Source of the DNA: Arsenicibacter rosenii
Lineage (GTDB): Bacteria > Bacteroidota > Bacteroidia > Cytophagales > Spirosomataceae
NCBI RefSeq assembly: GCF_001870735.1
Contig: NZ_MORL01000002.1
Location: 248,001-312,000, forward strand
Length of the DNA: 64,000 nucleotides
Direction: 5' to 3'
In this document: one piece after another, positions 53,626 to 61,303 of the stretch
Position numbering within the stretch: the first letter of the stretch is position 1
How the letters are laid out: each line of letters begins with the position of its first letter
Made by a program: the position numbers and the translations under genes
Notes under the pieces: model-generated
Told to the model about the DNA's origin: nothing
What the model saw: the letters and a program-made list of their open reading frames with translations, nothing else
The model's database searches: none

Positions 53626-53933
53626 TGAAAAATGCGCGGGTTCTAAAGCTGTATGATTTAATACAGGAATTAAAAAAGACAGAGGAGATTATAGCGTTGC
53701 ATCGGAGTTTATCGGAGGATACGTTTATGATCGGGCAATATAGCGCTGTGAAAGATCAGTTGTTTGCCAGAATTTTATCTGAATTAACTAGTCCACAACT
53801 GGCTTCCGCTGTAAGTTACCAGCTTATCAGACAGTTGATTGAGAGTTTTTATCAGCCTCTGGCAGATGATATGCCAACAAAAACTATTGATCAGGAATTA
53901 TTAGAATTAAAAGCGCTTGCTCTGGCTGCCTGA
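53625..53933 (+). CDS. Small helical protein, partner of the nucleotidyltransferase
   Basis: 102 residues, all predicted helix, with heptad-like hydrophobics (LYDLIQELKKTEEIIALHRS and YQLIRQLIESFYQPLADD). I do not recognise the family and see no catalytic motif or the RxxxxH motif of HEPN domains. The ATG overlaps the stop of the nucleotidyltransferase gene by one base (TAATG), so the two are translationally coupled. The gene is very AT-rich (19 of 60 G+C at 53641-53700). An antitoxin or regulatory subunit is a reasonable inference from size and coupling. A strong terminator follows directly. Confidence 0.55.
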   Translation: MKNARVLKLYDLIQELKKTEEIIALHRSLSEDTFMIGQYSAVKDQLFARILSELTSPQLASAVSYQLIRQLIESFYQPLADDMPTKTIDQELLELKALALAA

Positions 53934-53937
53934 TGTT

Positions 53938-53967
53938 AAAAAGGCGCGGGAATCACCGCGCCTTTTT
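53938..53967. terminator. Terminator shared by the two-gene module and M28 gene
   Basis: AAAAAGGCGCGG / CCGCGCCTTTTT around a six-base GAATCA loop, between convergent genes. GC-rich and symmetrical, so it acts both ways. Confidence 0.88.
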
Positions 53968-53975
53968 AGTTGGGC

Positions 53976-55007
53976 CTACTCATTATAAACTGCCTGCAAC
54001 AACGTCTGGCCAACGGCTTTCAGCGTGTTCCGGTCAATATTGCTCATGTCGTCATTATCGGTATGCCAGGCCGGGAAAAAGGCACCGGTCAGCACATTGG
54101 TATGAATAATGTCGATCATCGGAATTTTGGCGATGATATTGGGCGCAATATGGTCGTCGGTAATGGCGCTACCTGACTGATCGACGAAATACTGGCTGTA
54201 GCCCAGCTGGCTGGCGGTCTGCCAGATGGTCGTTACCACGCTGGGGGCAAGCTCCACCGAATACCCTTCTTTGGCAAACGTTGCCCCTTTGGCCCCAACC
54301 ATGTCGAGTAGTACCCCGTAATACGCCGAATAGCCGGGCTTGTGCGGATTTTTGGCCCAATAGCGGGAACCCAGACAGAAACCGACGAAGTCGATATTCG
54401 GGTTTTCCTTTTCGGTGTCGCCGCTGGCTTTTTCACCGTTCCCCCAGTCTTCGGCATCGAAGAAAATAAGATCGACACCGACCGTTGGTTTGTCTTTGGC
54501 TTGCTGAATGGCACGGGCCATTTCCAGCAAAACGCCTACACCGCTGGCCCCGTCGTTGGCAGCGGGCACCGGTTTTTTCTGATCGGCCACCACACTGTCC
54601 TGATCGGCATGCGGGCGGCTGTCCCAGTGCGAGGCCAGCAGAATGCGCTTGGTGGCCTGCGGATTCAGGCTGCCGATGATATTCCGGGCATTTAGTTTTT
54701 TGCCATCCCATGTGGTTGCCACAAACGACTGCACGGTCACCTCAAAGCCAAACTGCTTCAGCTTCGCAATCATGTAATCACCTGCCTTCTGGTGAGCCGG
54801 CGTATTGGGCACACGCGGTCCGAAAGCGACCTGCTGCGCAATATAGCCGTAAGCCGAATCAGCATTAAAGGCCGGTGCGGGTGTTTGTTTCATTTGAGTT
54901 TGTTCCTGTCCTTCCGACTGCGTTTGCTGCTTGCTGTTACAGGCAGCGATGAACAGGCTTGCACCCAGAAACAGGCTGAGTGTTATAGAAAAAGAGCGTT
55001 GTTGCAT
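53976..55007 (-). CDS. M28 family zinc peptidase lipoprotein
   Basis: 343 residues. The lipobox IAAC (Cys23) and a Gln-rich linker (SKQQTQSEGQEQTQ) mark a lipoprotein. The two-zinc peptidase motifs are visible: LASHWDSRP (His and Asp), AANDGASGVGVLLEMAR (Asp), LIFFDAEDWG (Glu) and PAWHTDNDDM (His) near the end. The arrangement resembles the glutaminyl-cyclase-like branch, so peptide cyclisation or hydrolysis in the periplasm is plausible. It lies between two AT-rich accessory gene pairs and is on the same strand as xisHI and cysS. Confidence 0.9.
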   Translation of the reverse strand: MQQRSFSITLSLFLGASLFIAACNSKQQTQSEGQEQTQMKQTPAPAFNADSAYGYIAQQVAFGPRVPNTPAHQKAGDYMIAKLKQFGFEVTVQSFVATTWDGKKLNARNIIGSLNPQATKRILLASHWDSRPHADQDSVVADQKKPVPAANDGASGVGVLLEMARAIQQAKDKPTVGVDLIFFDAEDWGNGEKASGDTEKENPNIDFVGFCLGSRYWAKNPHKPGYSAYYGVLLDMVGAKGATFAKEGYSVELAPSVVTTIWQTASQLGYSQYFVDQSGSAITDDHIAPNIIAKIPMIDIIHTNVLTGAFFPAWHTDNDDMSNIDRNTLKAVGQTLLQAVYNE

Positions 55008-55053
55008 GAAAAAAATATTGTGTCAGCGAAGCGGGAGAGAGCATTTGGGTTGT

Positions 55054-55401
55054 TTACGCAACGGCATAACCAGAAAGTGCGCGTTTATAAGGCGGCTGAA
55101 ATCCCAGGACAATATCCGACTTTGCAACGCCCCGGCTTTCAAGCTGACTGACCAGATCAAAATCAGTTGCATCTTCCTGAATCCAGATTTTACCGTCCCG
55201 GATATCAACATGAAAAACGGGATAATAAACGCGTTTCCCGTTTTCCCAGCCAATGGTCAAAATCTGATAATGATCCCGTTCGGTATCCAGAATCAATTGT
55301 TCCTCTATCTGATTTTCGCCGATGGTTAACGAAGGGGTATTGGCATAAAAGGTAAGCACCTCAATGATCGCATGCCGGTATTTATTCAACGTGTTATCCA
55401 T
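55054..55401 (-). CDS. xisI: XisI family protein
   Basis: 115 residues. The family pattern is present: start MDNTLNKYRHAIIEVLTFYA, then LILDTERDHYQILTIGWENG, VYYPVFHVDIRDGKIWIQED and a GFQPPYKR end. XisI was first named as an excision-controlling factor of the nitrogen-fixation fdxN element in cyanobacteria and usually follows xisH. Its 5' end overlaps xisH by 16 bases. Its biochemical function is unknown. AT-rich relative to flanking genes. Confidence 0.88.
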   Translation of the reverse strand: MDNTLNKYRHAIIEVLTFYANTPSLTIGENQIEEQLILDTERDHYQILTIGWENGKRVYYPVFHVDIRDGKIWIQEDATDFDLVSQLESRGVAKSDIVLGFQPPYKRALSGYAVA

Positions 55402-55802
55402 TCTACGACTCGTTTTGTCAATACATCAAAAACAAGGAGCGATATCGCATCACTTTCAAGAATTTCAGCAATCAACGACTTTTGTAAAAATGACTGATAG
55501 ATGTCATTATCGACTGCCAGATAAAGTTTTCTCGGGTTAATATCTTTATTCAATACTTCCCGATAAACATCATATTGTCCTTTGGCAAGATAAAAGTCAT
55601 TAAGCTTGGATTTGCTGAGAAAGCTTTTCACCTCAACGGCAATGCTCTCCGGTCCTCGTTGGGCTACAAATACCTGCTCCGCTGCTAAATCAATTTCAAG
55701 ACGTAAACCGCCTGCTTTCAGGATTAACGGATCGTGCGTAATGATCCAGCCATCAGCTTCAAGCGCCTCCCTGACAAGTTGATGGAATAAATCACGCGCC
55801 AT
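55386..55802 (-). CDS. xisH: XisH family protein, endonuclease-like
   Basis: 138 residues. The sequence has the layout of a PD-(D/E)xK nuclease fold: LRLEIDLA (Asp38), then AVEVKSF (Glu57, Lys59) and the conserved GQYDVYREVL (Gln76) typical of XisH. It starts three bases after the cysS stop on the minus strand, so it is transcribed with it. In cyanobacteria xisH and xisI are needed for developmental excision of the fdxN element; copies outside cyanobacteria, as here, have no known element. Counted G+C is 20 of 60 at 55441-55500, well below the flanks, which suggests acquisition by transfer. Confidence 0.9.
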   Translation of the reverse strand: MARDLFHQLVREALEADGWIITHDPLILKAGGLRLEIDLAAEQVFVAQRGPESIAVEVKSFLSKSKLNDFYLAKGQYDVYREVLNKDINPRKLYLAVDNDIYQSFLQKSLIAEILESDAISLLVFDVLTKRVVEWITR

Positions 55803-55805
55803 GGC

Positions 55806-57293
55806 TTACTCCTCGTAGGCCCAGTCGATCCGGTGCTTCATGTCCTTGATCACCAGCCCCTGCTGCTTAAAGTAAGAACGAACTTCGTCAATCTTATCGT
55901 ATTGCTTCTGCTCTTTGTACTGCCGGTACAGCATCAGCATACCTTCGACCACGCCGGTGCCTTCACTCGTTTCTTCCTTCAGCCCAAGTGCGTCTTCGAT
56001 AAAGGTCACAAACGATTCTTTCAGCAGCGTAAAGACCTCTTCGCCCAGTGCTGCCGGTTGCAGCTGGTTCATGTACAGCATGTTGACGTACTTCAGCATG
56101 TTGAACAGGTTGGCCAGCGCCACGGCCGTGTTCAGATCATCGTTCATGGCGTCGTAGAAACCCTGAACGGATTTGCGGATGTCGTCCTGCTTTTTCTGAT
56201 CGGCAGCAGCCTCGTCATTGGCCGCATAGTCAAGCGTTTTTACGACCCGAAGGCCGTTGATCAGGCGCTTGTAGCCTTTTTGCGCGGCTTTGAGGGCTTC
56301 ATTCGAGAAGTCAAGCGTACTGCGGTAGTGCGACTGCAGCATAAAGAACCGCACAGTCATCGGCGAATACGCCTGCTCAAGCAACGGGTGACTGCCCGCA
56401 AACAATTCGGCCGGCAGGAACGAGTTTCCCAGCGATTTCGACATTTTCTGGCCGTTGACGGTCAGCATGTTAGAATGCATCCAGTACCGAACCGGCTCCC
56501 GGCCGTTGAGGCCGCTGCCCTGGGCAATTTCGCATTCATGGTGCGGGAATTTAAGGTCCATTCCGCCGCCGTGAATATCAAACTGTGATCCCAGGTATTT
56601 GGTACTCATGCAGGTACATTCGAGGTGCCAGCCCGGAAAGCCGTTGCCCCAGGGCGACGGCCACCGCATAATATGTTCGGGCGAGGCGTTTTTCCAGAGT
56701 GCAAAATCCAGCGGATTCCGCTTTTCCGACTGCCCGTCGAGTTCGCGGGTTTCGTTCAGCAGGTCGTCCAGAATCCGGCCCGACAGTTTGCCGTAGTTGC
56801 CGCCATTCTGATTATATGCCTGAATATCAAAATAAACGGATCCGTTAGACTCGTAGGCCAGGCCCTGATCAATCAGCTGGCGGACAGCTTCGATCTGCTC
56901 GACCATGTGGCCGGTAGCGGTCGGCTCAATGCTGGGCGACAGCGCGTTGAAGGTTTCCATCACCTTGTGAAAGTCATTGGTATACCGCTGCACGATTTCC
57001 ATAGGCTCCAGCTTTTCCAGTTTGGCCATACGGCCGATTTTATCCTCCCCTTCATCGCCGTCGCCGACGAGGTGGCCGACATCAGTCAGGTTACGGACAT
57101 AGCGGACTTTGTAGCCGATATGGGTCAGGTAACGAAACAGGGTATCGAACGTCAGAAACGTACGGACATTGCCTAAGTGAACGTAATTGTATACAGTCGG
57201 GCCGCAGACATACATACCGACGTACGGCGCATTAATCGGCTCGAAAAGGTCTTTTTGGCGGGTAAGCGTATTGTAAAGCTTCAGTGGCTGCAT
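55806..57293 (-). CDS. cysS: Cysteinyl-tRNA synthetase
   Basis: 495 residues, normal length. Charges tRNA-Cys. Zinc and catalytic motifs are in place: VCGPTVYNYVHLGN (Cys30 and the HIGH-type HLGN), HLECTCMS, FPHHECEIAQ and KMSKSLGN. A DALR-like anticodon domain completes the C-terminus. Single-copy essential gene at which xisH begins only three bases downstream. ATG start at 57293. Confidence 0.96.
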   Translation of the reverse strand: MQPLKLYNTLTRQKDLFEPINAPYVGMYVCGPTVYNYVHLGNVRTFLTFDTLFRYLTHIGYKVRYVRNLTDVGHLVGDGDEGEDKIGRMAKLEKLEPMEIVQRYTNDFHKVMETFNALSPSIEPTATGHMVEQIEAVRQLIDQGLAYESNGSVYFDIQAYNQNGGNYGKLSGRILDDLLNETRELDGQSEKRNPLDFALWKNASPEHIMRWPSPWGNGFPGWHLECTCMSTKYLGSQFDIHGGGMDLKFPHHECEIAQGSGLNGREPVRYWMHSNMLTVNGQKMSKSLGNSFLPAELFAGSHPLLEQAYSPMTVRFFMLQSHYRSTLDFSNEALKAAQKGYKRLINGLRVVKTLDYAANDEAAADQKKQDDIRKSVQGFYDAMNDDLNTAVALANLFNMLKYVNMLYMNQLQPAALGEEVFTLLKESFVTFIEDALGLKEETSEGTGVVEGMLMLYRQYKEQKQYDKIDEVRSYFKQQGLVIKDMKHRIDWAYEE

Positions 57294-57449
57294 TGATCTT
57301 ACTGGTTTGCGTTCCGATGGCAGAAGAACTCCGGTTGCCCCGAAAAAGTGCGATCCCGGCGGGTCATTCGGTTGTCGGAGCGGCTCATTTTAACTGGTTG
57401 CGAAGTTACAGAATGTTAGCCTTAAAACGCTACCCTTCCGACTTTTCCG

Positions 57450-57457
57450 TATTTTTG
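57450..57457 (+). promoter_or_regulatory. Promoter -7 element for GNAT-like gene
   Basis: TATTTTTG matches TAnnTTTG, about 40 bases before the ATG at 57496. Confidence 0.4.
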
Positions 57458-57495
57458 CCGGTCTATTGGCTCAATGATCCGTTTTTCTTCGTTTT

Positions 57496-58689
57496 ATGCA
57501 ACTTGTTGAAGTAGGTGCGAATGCTGATTATCAGCGGGAATTTATCCTGTTCCCGGTCCGGTTATATCAAAACGATCCTAAATGGACGCGTCCGCTTGAT
57601 AATGACGTTGCGGATGTCTTTGACCCCGAAAAAAACAAGTTTTTCCGGAACGGGGAATGCATTCGCTGGCTGCTGCTGAATGAGACGGGCGAAACCATCG
57701 GGCGGGTGGCCGCTTTTATTAACCGCAAAACGGCTACGGTCGGTAATGACCAGCCAACCGGCGGGATGGGTTTTTTTGAGTGCATTGACGATCAGCAGGC
57801 GGCCAATCTGCTGTTTGACTCCTGCAAAAACTGGCTGGCCGAACGGGGGATGGAAGCCATGGACGGCCCTATCAACTTCGGCGAGCGCGACCGCTGGTGG
57901 GGGGCTCTGGCCGAAGGCTACGATAAAGAAGCGAACTACGGCATGCCGTATACCAAGCCCTACTATATCCGGCTGTTCGGGCAGTATGGGTTTCAGGAGT
58001 ATTACCAGCAACACACCTATTACCTGCCGCTCGAAGAAAAGGAAGTACAGAAGGTAATTCACCCGACCATTTTTGAGCGCGCCAACCGGATTCTGAACGA
58101 TCCGACGTTTACGTTTGTCTCGATTGATAAACGCAACCTGCCGAAATACGCGGAGGATTTCCGTATCATCTATAACCAGGCCTGGTCGAACAACCTCAAT
58201 ACCGGCGAGATGACGACCGAACGCTCCCTCGCCCTGATGCAGCGCATGAAGCCGATTCTGGACGAAGACCTGATGTGGTTTGGCTACCATGGCCCGGAAA
58301 AACAGCCGGTCGCGTTTTTTATCATGCTGCCCGAGCTGACGCAATATTTCAAGTACATGAACGGCAAGCTGGATTTAATCGGTAAGCTTAAGTTCTTGTA
58401 CCACAAACTCATGCGTACGAATAAACATGCGTTTGGTGTTATCTTTGGCGTAATTCCGTCGTTCCAGGGGCGGGGCGTTGAATCGGCCATTGCCATTGCT
58501 TTTTCGAAAGTGGCCTGGGGAACAAAGGATTTTCAATACAAACATCTGGAACTGAACTGGATCGGCGATTTTAACCCGAAGATGCAGCGTTACGCTAAGC
58601 TGCTGGGCGGGGTTATTTCGAAACGACACATAACGTTCCGGTATCTGTTCGACCGCACCAAACCCTTTAAACGGCACCCGAATATTTAA
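57496..58689 (+). CDS. GNAT-like acyltransferase family protein
   Basis: 397 residues. The C-terminal part contains FGVIPSFQGRGVESAIAIAF, which fits the GNAT acetyl-CoA-binding loop (QxxGxG-like), and two GNAT-like halves appear to be present, the first around IGRVAAFINR. The family is conserved in Bacteroidota but uncharacterised (sometimes named YghO-like). Substrate unknown. Upstream of a PfkB kinase gene and on the same strand, with a 56-base gap, so possibly cotranscribed. Confidence 0.75.
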   Translation: MQLVEVGANADYQREFILFPVRLYQNDPKWTRPLDNDVADVFDPEKNKFFRNGECIRWLLLNETGETIGRVAAFINRKTATVGNDQPTGGMGFFECIDDQQAANLLFDSCKNWLAERGMEAMDGPINFGERDRWWGALAEGYDKEANYGMPYTKPYYIRLFGQYGFQEYYQQHTYYLPLEEKEVQKVIHPTIFERANRILNDPTFTFVSIDKRNLPKYAEDFRIIYNQAWSNNLNTGEMTTERSLALMQRMKPILDEDLMWFGYHGPEKQPVAFFIMLPELTQYFKYMNGKLDLIGKLKFLYHKLMRTNKHAFGVIFGVIPSFQGRGVESAIAIAFSKVAWGTKDFQYKHLELNWIGDFNPKMQRYAKLLGGVISKRHITFRYLFDRTKPFKRHPNI

Positions 58690-58745
58690 GACGTGCCGGA
58701 TCAGTAAACTGAAACGTGAAACCATAATAAATTACAGCACTAAGA

Positions 58746-59666
58746 ATGAGTCTGTTAACTGTCGGCTCCGTCGCATTTGATGCATTGGAGACTCCGTTTG
58801 GCAAAACCGATAAAATCATCGGGGGAGCCGCCACATATATTACCCTGTCGGCGTCGTATTTCACGAAGGCAAACAACCTCGTTGCCGTTGTGGGCGATGA
58901 CTTTCCGCAGAGCATGATCGACATTTTTAAAGACCATGGCATCAACACGGAAGGGCTGGAAATCCGGCAAGGCGAAAAAACGTTTTTCTGGTCGGGTAAA
59001 TACCACAACGACATGAACAGCCGCGATACCGTAGAGGTGCAGCTGAACGTGATGGGCGACTTTAATCCGGTGATTCCGGATGCGTATCAGAATTGTGAAT
59101 ACCTGATGCTGGGCAACACGGCCCCGGCGGTGCAGCGGATGGTGATTGAGCGCCTGACAACGCGGCCGAAGCTGATCGTGCTCGACACGATGAATCTCTG
59201 GATCGACATTGCCAACGACGACCTGAAGAGCCTTTTACCGCTGGTAGACGTGCTGGTGCTGAACGATGAAGAAGCCCGGATGCTGACCGGCGACTATGCG
59301 CTGGTACGGGCGGCGGCCACGATCCGGGCAATGGGGCCGAAAACGGTGATTATCAAGAAGGGCGAGCATGGTGCGTTGCTGTTCCAGGACGAACACATCT
59401 TCTATGCCCCGGCCTTACCATTGGCCGAAGTCTTCGATCCGACCGGTGCGGGCGATACCTTTGCGGGTGGCTTCATTGGCTATCTGGCCAAAACCGGCGA
59501 TCTGTCGTTCGACAACATGAAGCGGGCCGTGATCTACGGTTCGGCTATGGCGTCGTTCTGCGTAGAAAAATTCGGCGCGGAGCGGATGCTGAACCTGAGT
59601 CAGGACGAAATCTATGACCGTGTGAAGCAGTTTGTCCGCCTGTCGGCGTTCAGCGTTGAGCTGTAA
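58746..59666 (+). CDS. PfkB family sugar/nucleoside kinase
   Basis: 306 residues. Ribokinase-like fold: LTVGSVAFDALETPFGKTD with IGGAATYITLSASYF near the N-terminus, DTMNLWIDIAN and LVLNDEEARML in the middle, and the catalytic DPTGAGDTFAGGFIGYLA with the base Asp and anion hole. Phosphorylates a sugar or nucleoside; the exact substrate is not readable from sequence, though the family is often annotated as sugar kinase. A long hairpin follows. Confidence 0.92.
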   Translation: MSLLTVGSVAFDALETPFGKTDKIIGGAATYITLSASYFTKANNLVAVVGDDFPQSMIDIFKDHGINTEGLEIRQGEKTFFWSGKYHNDMNSRDTVEVQLNVMGDFNPVIPDAYQNCEYLMLGNTAPAVQRMVIERLTTRPKLIVLDTMNLWIDIANDDLKSLLPLVDVLVLNDEEARMLTGDYALVRAAATIRAMGPKTVIIKKGEHGALLFQDEHIFYAPALPLAEVFDPTGAGDTFAGGFIGYLAKTGDLSFDNMKRAVIYGSAMASFCVEKFGAERMLNLSQDEIYDRVKQFVRLSAFSVEL

Positions 59667-59683
59667 AAAAGGCTTATTCTGAG

Positions 59684-59735
59684 AATCAGGGGTAGTCATG
59701 GCAAGTACATTTGCCGGGACTACCCCTGATTTATT
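59684..59735 (+). terminator. Terminator after PfkB kinase
   Basis: Outer 14-bp stem AATCAGGGGTAGTC (59684-59697) with GACTACCCCTGATT (59718-59731), and an inner GGCAA / TTGCC stem, followed by a T-rich tail. Confidence 0.75.
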
Positions 59736-59870
59736 TTCAGGACCAGGAAAATAGCAGACAGTGAAATATCTGTCAGGTAGCCGGATGACGGCGATCATCC
59801 CCTGATAAGCGGGTAGCTGTACCTTTACAACGGATTAACCAGCACAGCAGAGAGGGTGCTTTACATCATC

Positions 59871-60698
59871 ATGAAAACAATTCTGGTTCCGGTCGATTTT
59901 TCGGAAAATGCCGCCAACGCCCTGCATTTTGCCATCAACCTGTCGCAAAAATTACAGGCTGACCTTATTCTCTTTCACTCGTTTCATACATTTCACGTCA
60001 ATCCCTACGGGTCTGCCCGTGCGCTCGATGAAGAGATGCGTGGCGGAAAGCAGTATGCTGATGAGCAGTTGAGGCAATTTTATCTGAAGGCGGGCGGTAA
60101 TCCCCTGGATACTCCTGTGTTGATCAGCAGCCCCAATGAGTTGCGCGACGAAATCATGCAGCTGGTTGCCGGGAAGCATATCGACCTGATCGTGATGGGA
60201 ACGCAGGGGGCAGGTAGCAAGCTGGAAGGCATGCTGTTCGGAACCAATACGGCCTGGGTAATTGAAAAGGCTCCTTGTCCGGTCATTGCCATTCCGGAAC
60301 ACCTGCACCTGGATACCCTGACCGAGATTGTTTATGCCACCGACTATCTGCCCGGCGACCTGGTCAATCTGGCCTTGCTGACTCCGGTCGCTGACCTGTT
60401 CAAGGCCCATGTGACGGTCATTCACGTGGCGAAAGACGAGTCCTGGGCGGCCGTTCAGGCATTGGCGGCGTTTGAACAGCAGGTAATGACCAACACCGAT
60501 TTTACGGATATCAGCTTCCGGTTATGGAAAGGCAACGGCGTAGAGCGGAGCCTTGACCAGTACCTGGAAACCAACAAGGTCGATTTGCTGGTGATGACTG
60601 CCCATCAGCGAAGTGCTACCGAAAAACTGTTCGGCAAAAGCATGACCAAAGCCATGGCGTTGCACGCCGCCACCCCGCTGATGGTGTTTCATCAGTGA
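59871..60698 (+). CDS. Universal stress protein, tandem domains
   Basis: 275 residues from the ATG at 59871; a GTG five codons upstream is the alternative. Two USP domains in tandem. The first (about 1-145) has ILVPVDFSENAANAL and the ATP-binding GTQGAGSKLEGMLFGTN. The second (about 150-275) ends with VMTAHQRSATEKLFGKSMTK, a degenerate version of the nucleotide motif. Function in stress endurance is inferred from the family. Confidence 0.9.
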   Translation: MKTILVPVDFSENAANALHFAINLSQKLQADLILFHSFHTFHVNPYGSARALDEEMRGGKQYADEQLRQFYLKAGGNPLDTPVLISSPNELRDEIMQLVAGKHIDLIVMGTQGAGSKLEGMLFGTNTAWVIEKAPCPVIAIPEHLHLDTLTEIVYATDYLPGDLVNLALLTPVADLFKAHVTVIHVAKDESWAAVQALAAFEQQVMTNTDFTDISFRLWKGNGVERSLDQYLETNKVDLLVMTAHQRSATEKLFGKSMTKAMALHAATPLMVFHQ

Positions 60699-60703
60699 AA
60701 TGA

Positions 60704-61273
60704 TTATGTTTCCGGTATTAATGCTTTAATTACTTTCGCCGGAACACCGGCCACAACCGTATTATCGGGAACGTCCTGCGTCACAACAGCACCTGCCGCT
60801 ACCACCGAGTTTTCGCCGACCGTTACGCCCGGTAAGATGGTCGCGGCGGCGCCGATCCACGCATTGCGCCGGATGTGTATCGGTTTCAGAATAAGTGCGT
60901 TGCGCTGAGCCGGTTCAACCGGATGGGTTTCGGTAATGAGGCTGGCTTTGGGCGCAATCATGACCCCGTCGTCAATGGTGATGCCGCCCAGATCCAGAAA
61001 CGTGCAGTCGTGATTGACAAACACATTTTTTCCGAACCGGATAAACCGCCCCAGATTGGTATGAAACGGCGTAAAAACGGTCGTTGTCCCGTCAATAGGG
61101 CTGCCTGTAATCTCGCCCAGCAGGCGTCGTGCCTCATCACTATCGGTAGCGTTATTCAACGCTACCGATAATTTCATCGTCTGCGAAACGGCTTCCATCA
61201 GCGCCGGATACTCCGGATCGTCAAACGGAATGGTTTCTCCCGCCTGCATTCGGTCAAAAATGCTTTTTTTCAT
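60704..61273 (-). CDS. Sugar O-acetyltransferase (left-handed beta-helix)
   Basis: 189 residues. Maltose/galactoside acetyltransferase type: a short helical start ([20 protein letters not shown]), then hexapeptide repeats giving the beta-helix ([40 protein letters not shown]) and the end AGVPAKVIK. The catalytic His is in [12 protein letters not shown]. Acetyl-CoA donor; acceptor sugar unknown. Convergent with the USP gene with a five-base gap. Confidence 0.93.
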   Translation of the reverse strand: MKKSIFDRMQAGETIPFDDPEYPALMEAVSQTMKLSVALNNATDSDEARRLLGEITGSPIDGTTTVFTPFHTNLGRFIRFGKNVFVNHDCTFLDLGGITIDDGVMIAPKASLITETHPVEPAQRNALILKPIHIRRNAWIGAAATILPGVTVGENSVVAAGAVVTQDVPDNTVVAGVPAKVIKALIPET

Positions 61274-61303
61274 TACGAATCGTTGGTGCGTCAGCGAACC
61301 CGC

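Noticed and set aside
53140-53933. MNT-HEPN toxin-antitoxin system
   Set aside because: The nucleotidyltransferase part fits, but the partner lacks the HEPN RxxxxH motif, so the established name is not applied.
55054-55802. Excision element of the fdxN type
   Set aside because: xisHI are present, but no recombinase gene, direct repeats or nif genes are in the window, so an element cannot be claimed.
55833-56588. 251-residue plus-strand open frame
   Set aside because: Antisense shadow of cysS.
57562-58344. 260-residue minus-strand open frame
   Set aside because: Antisense shadow of the GNAT-like gene.
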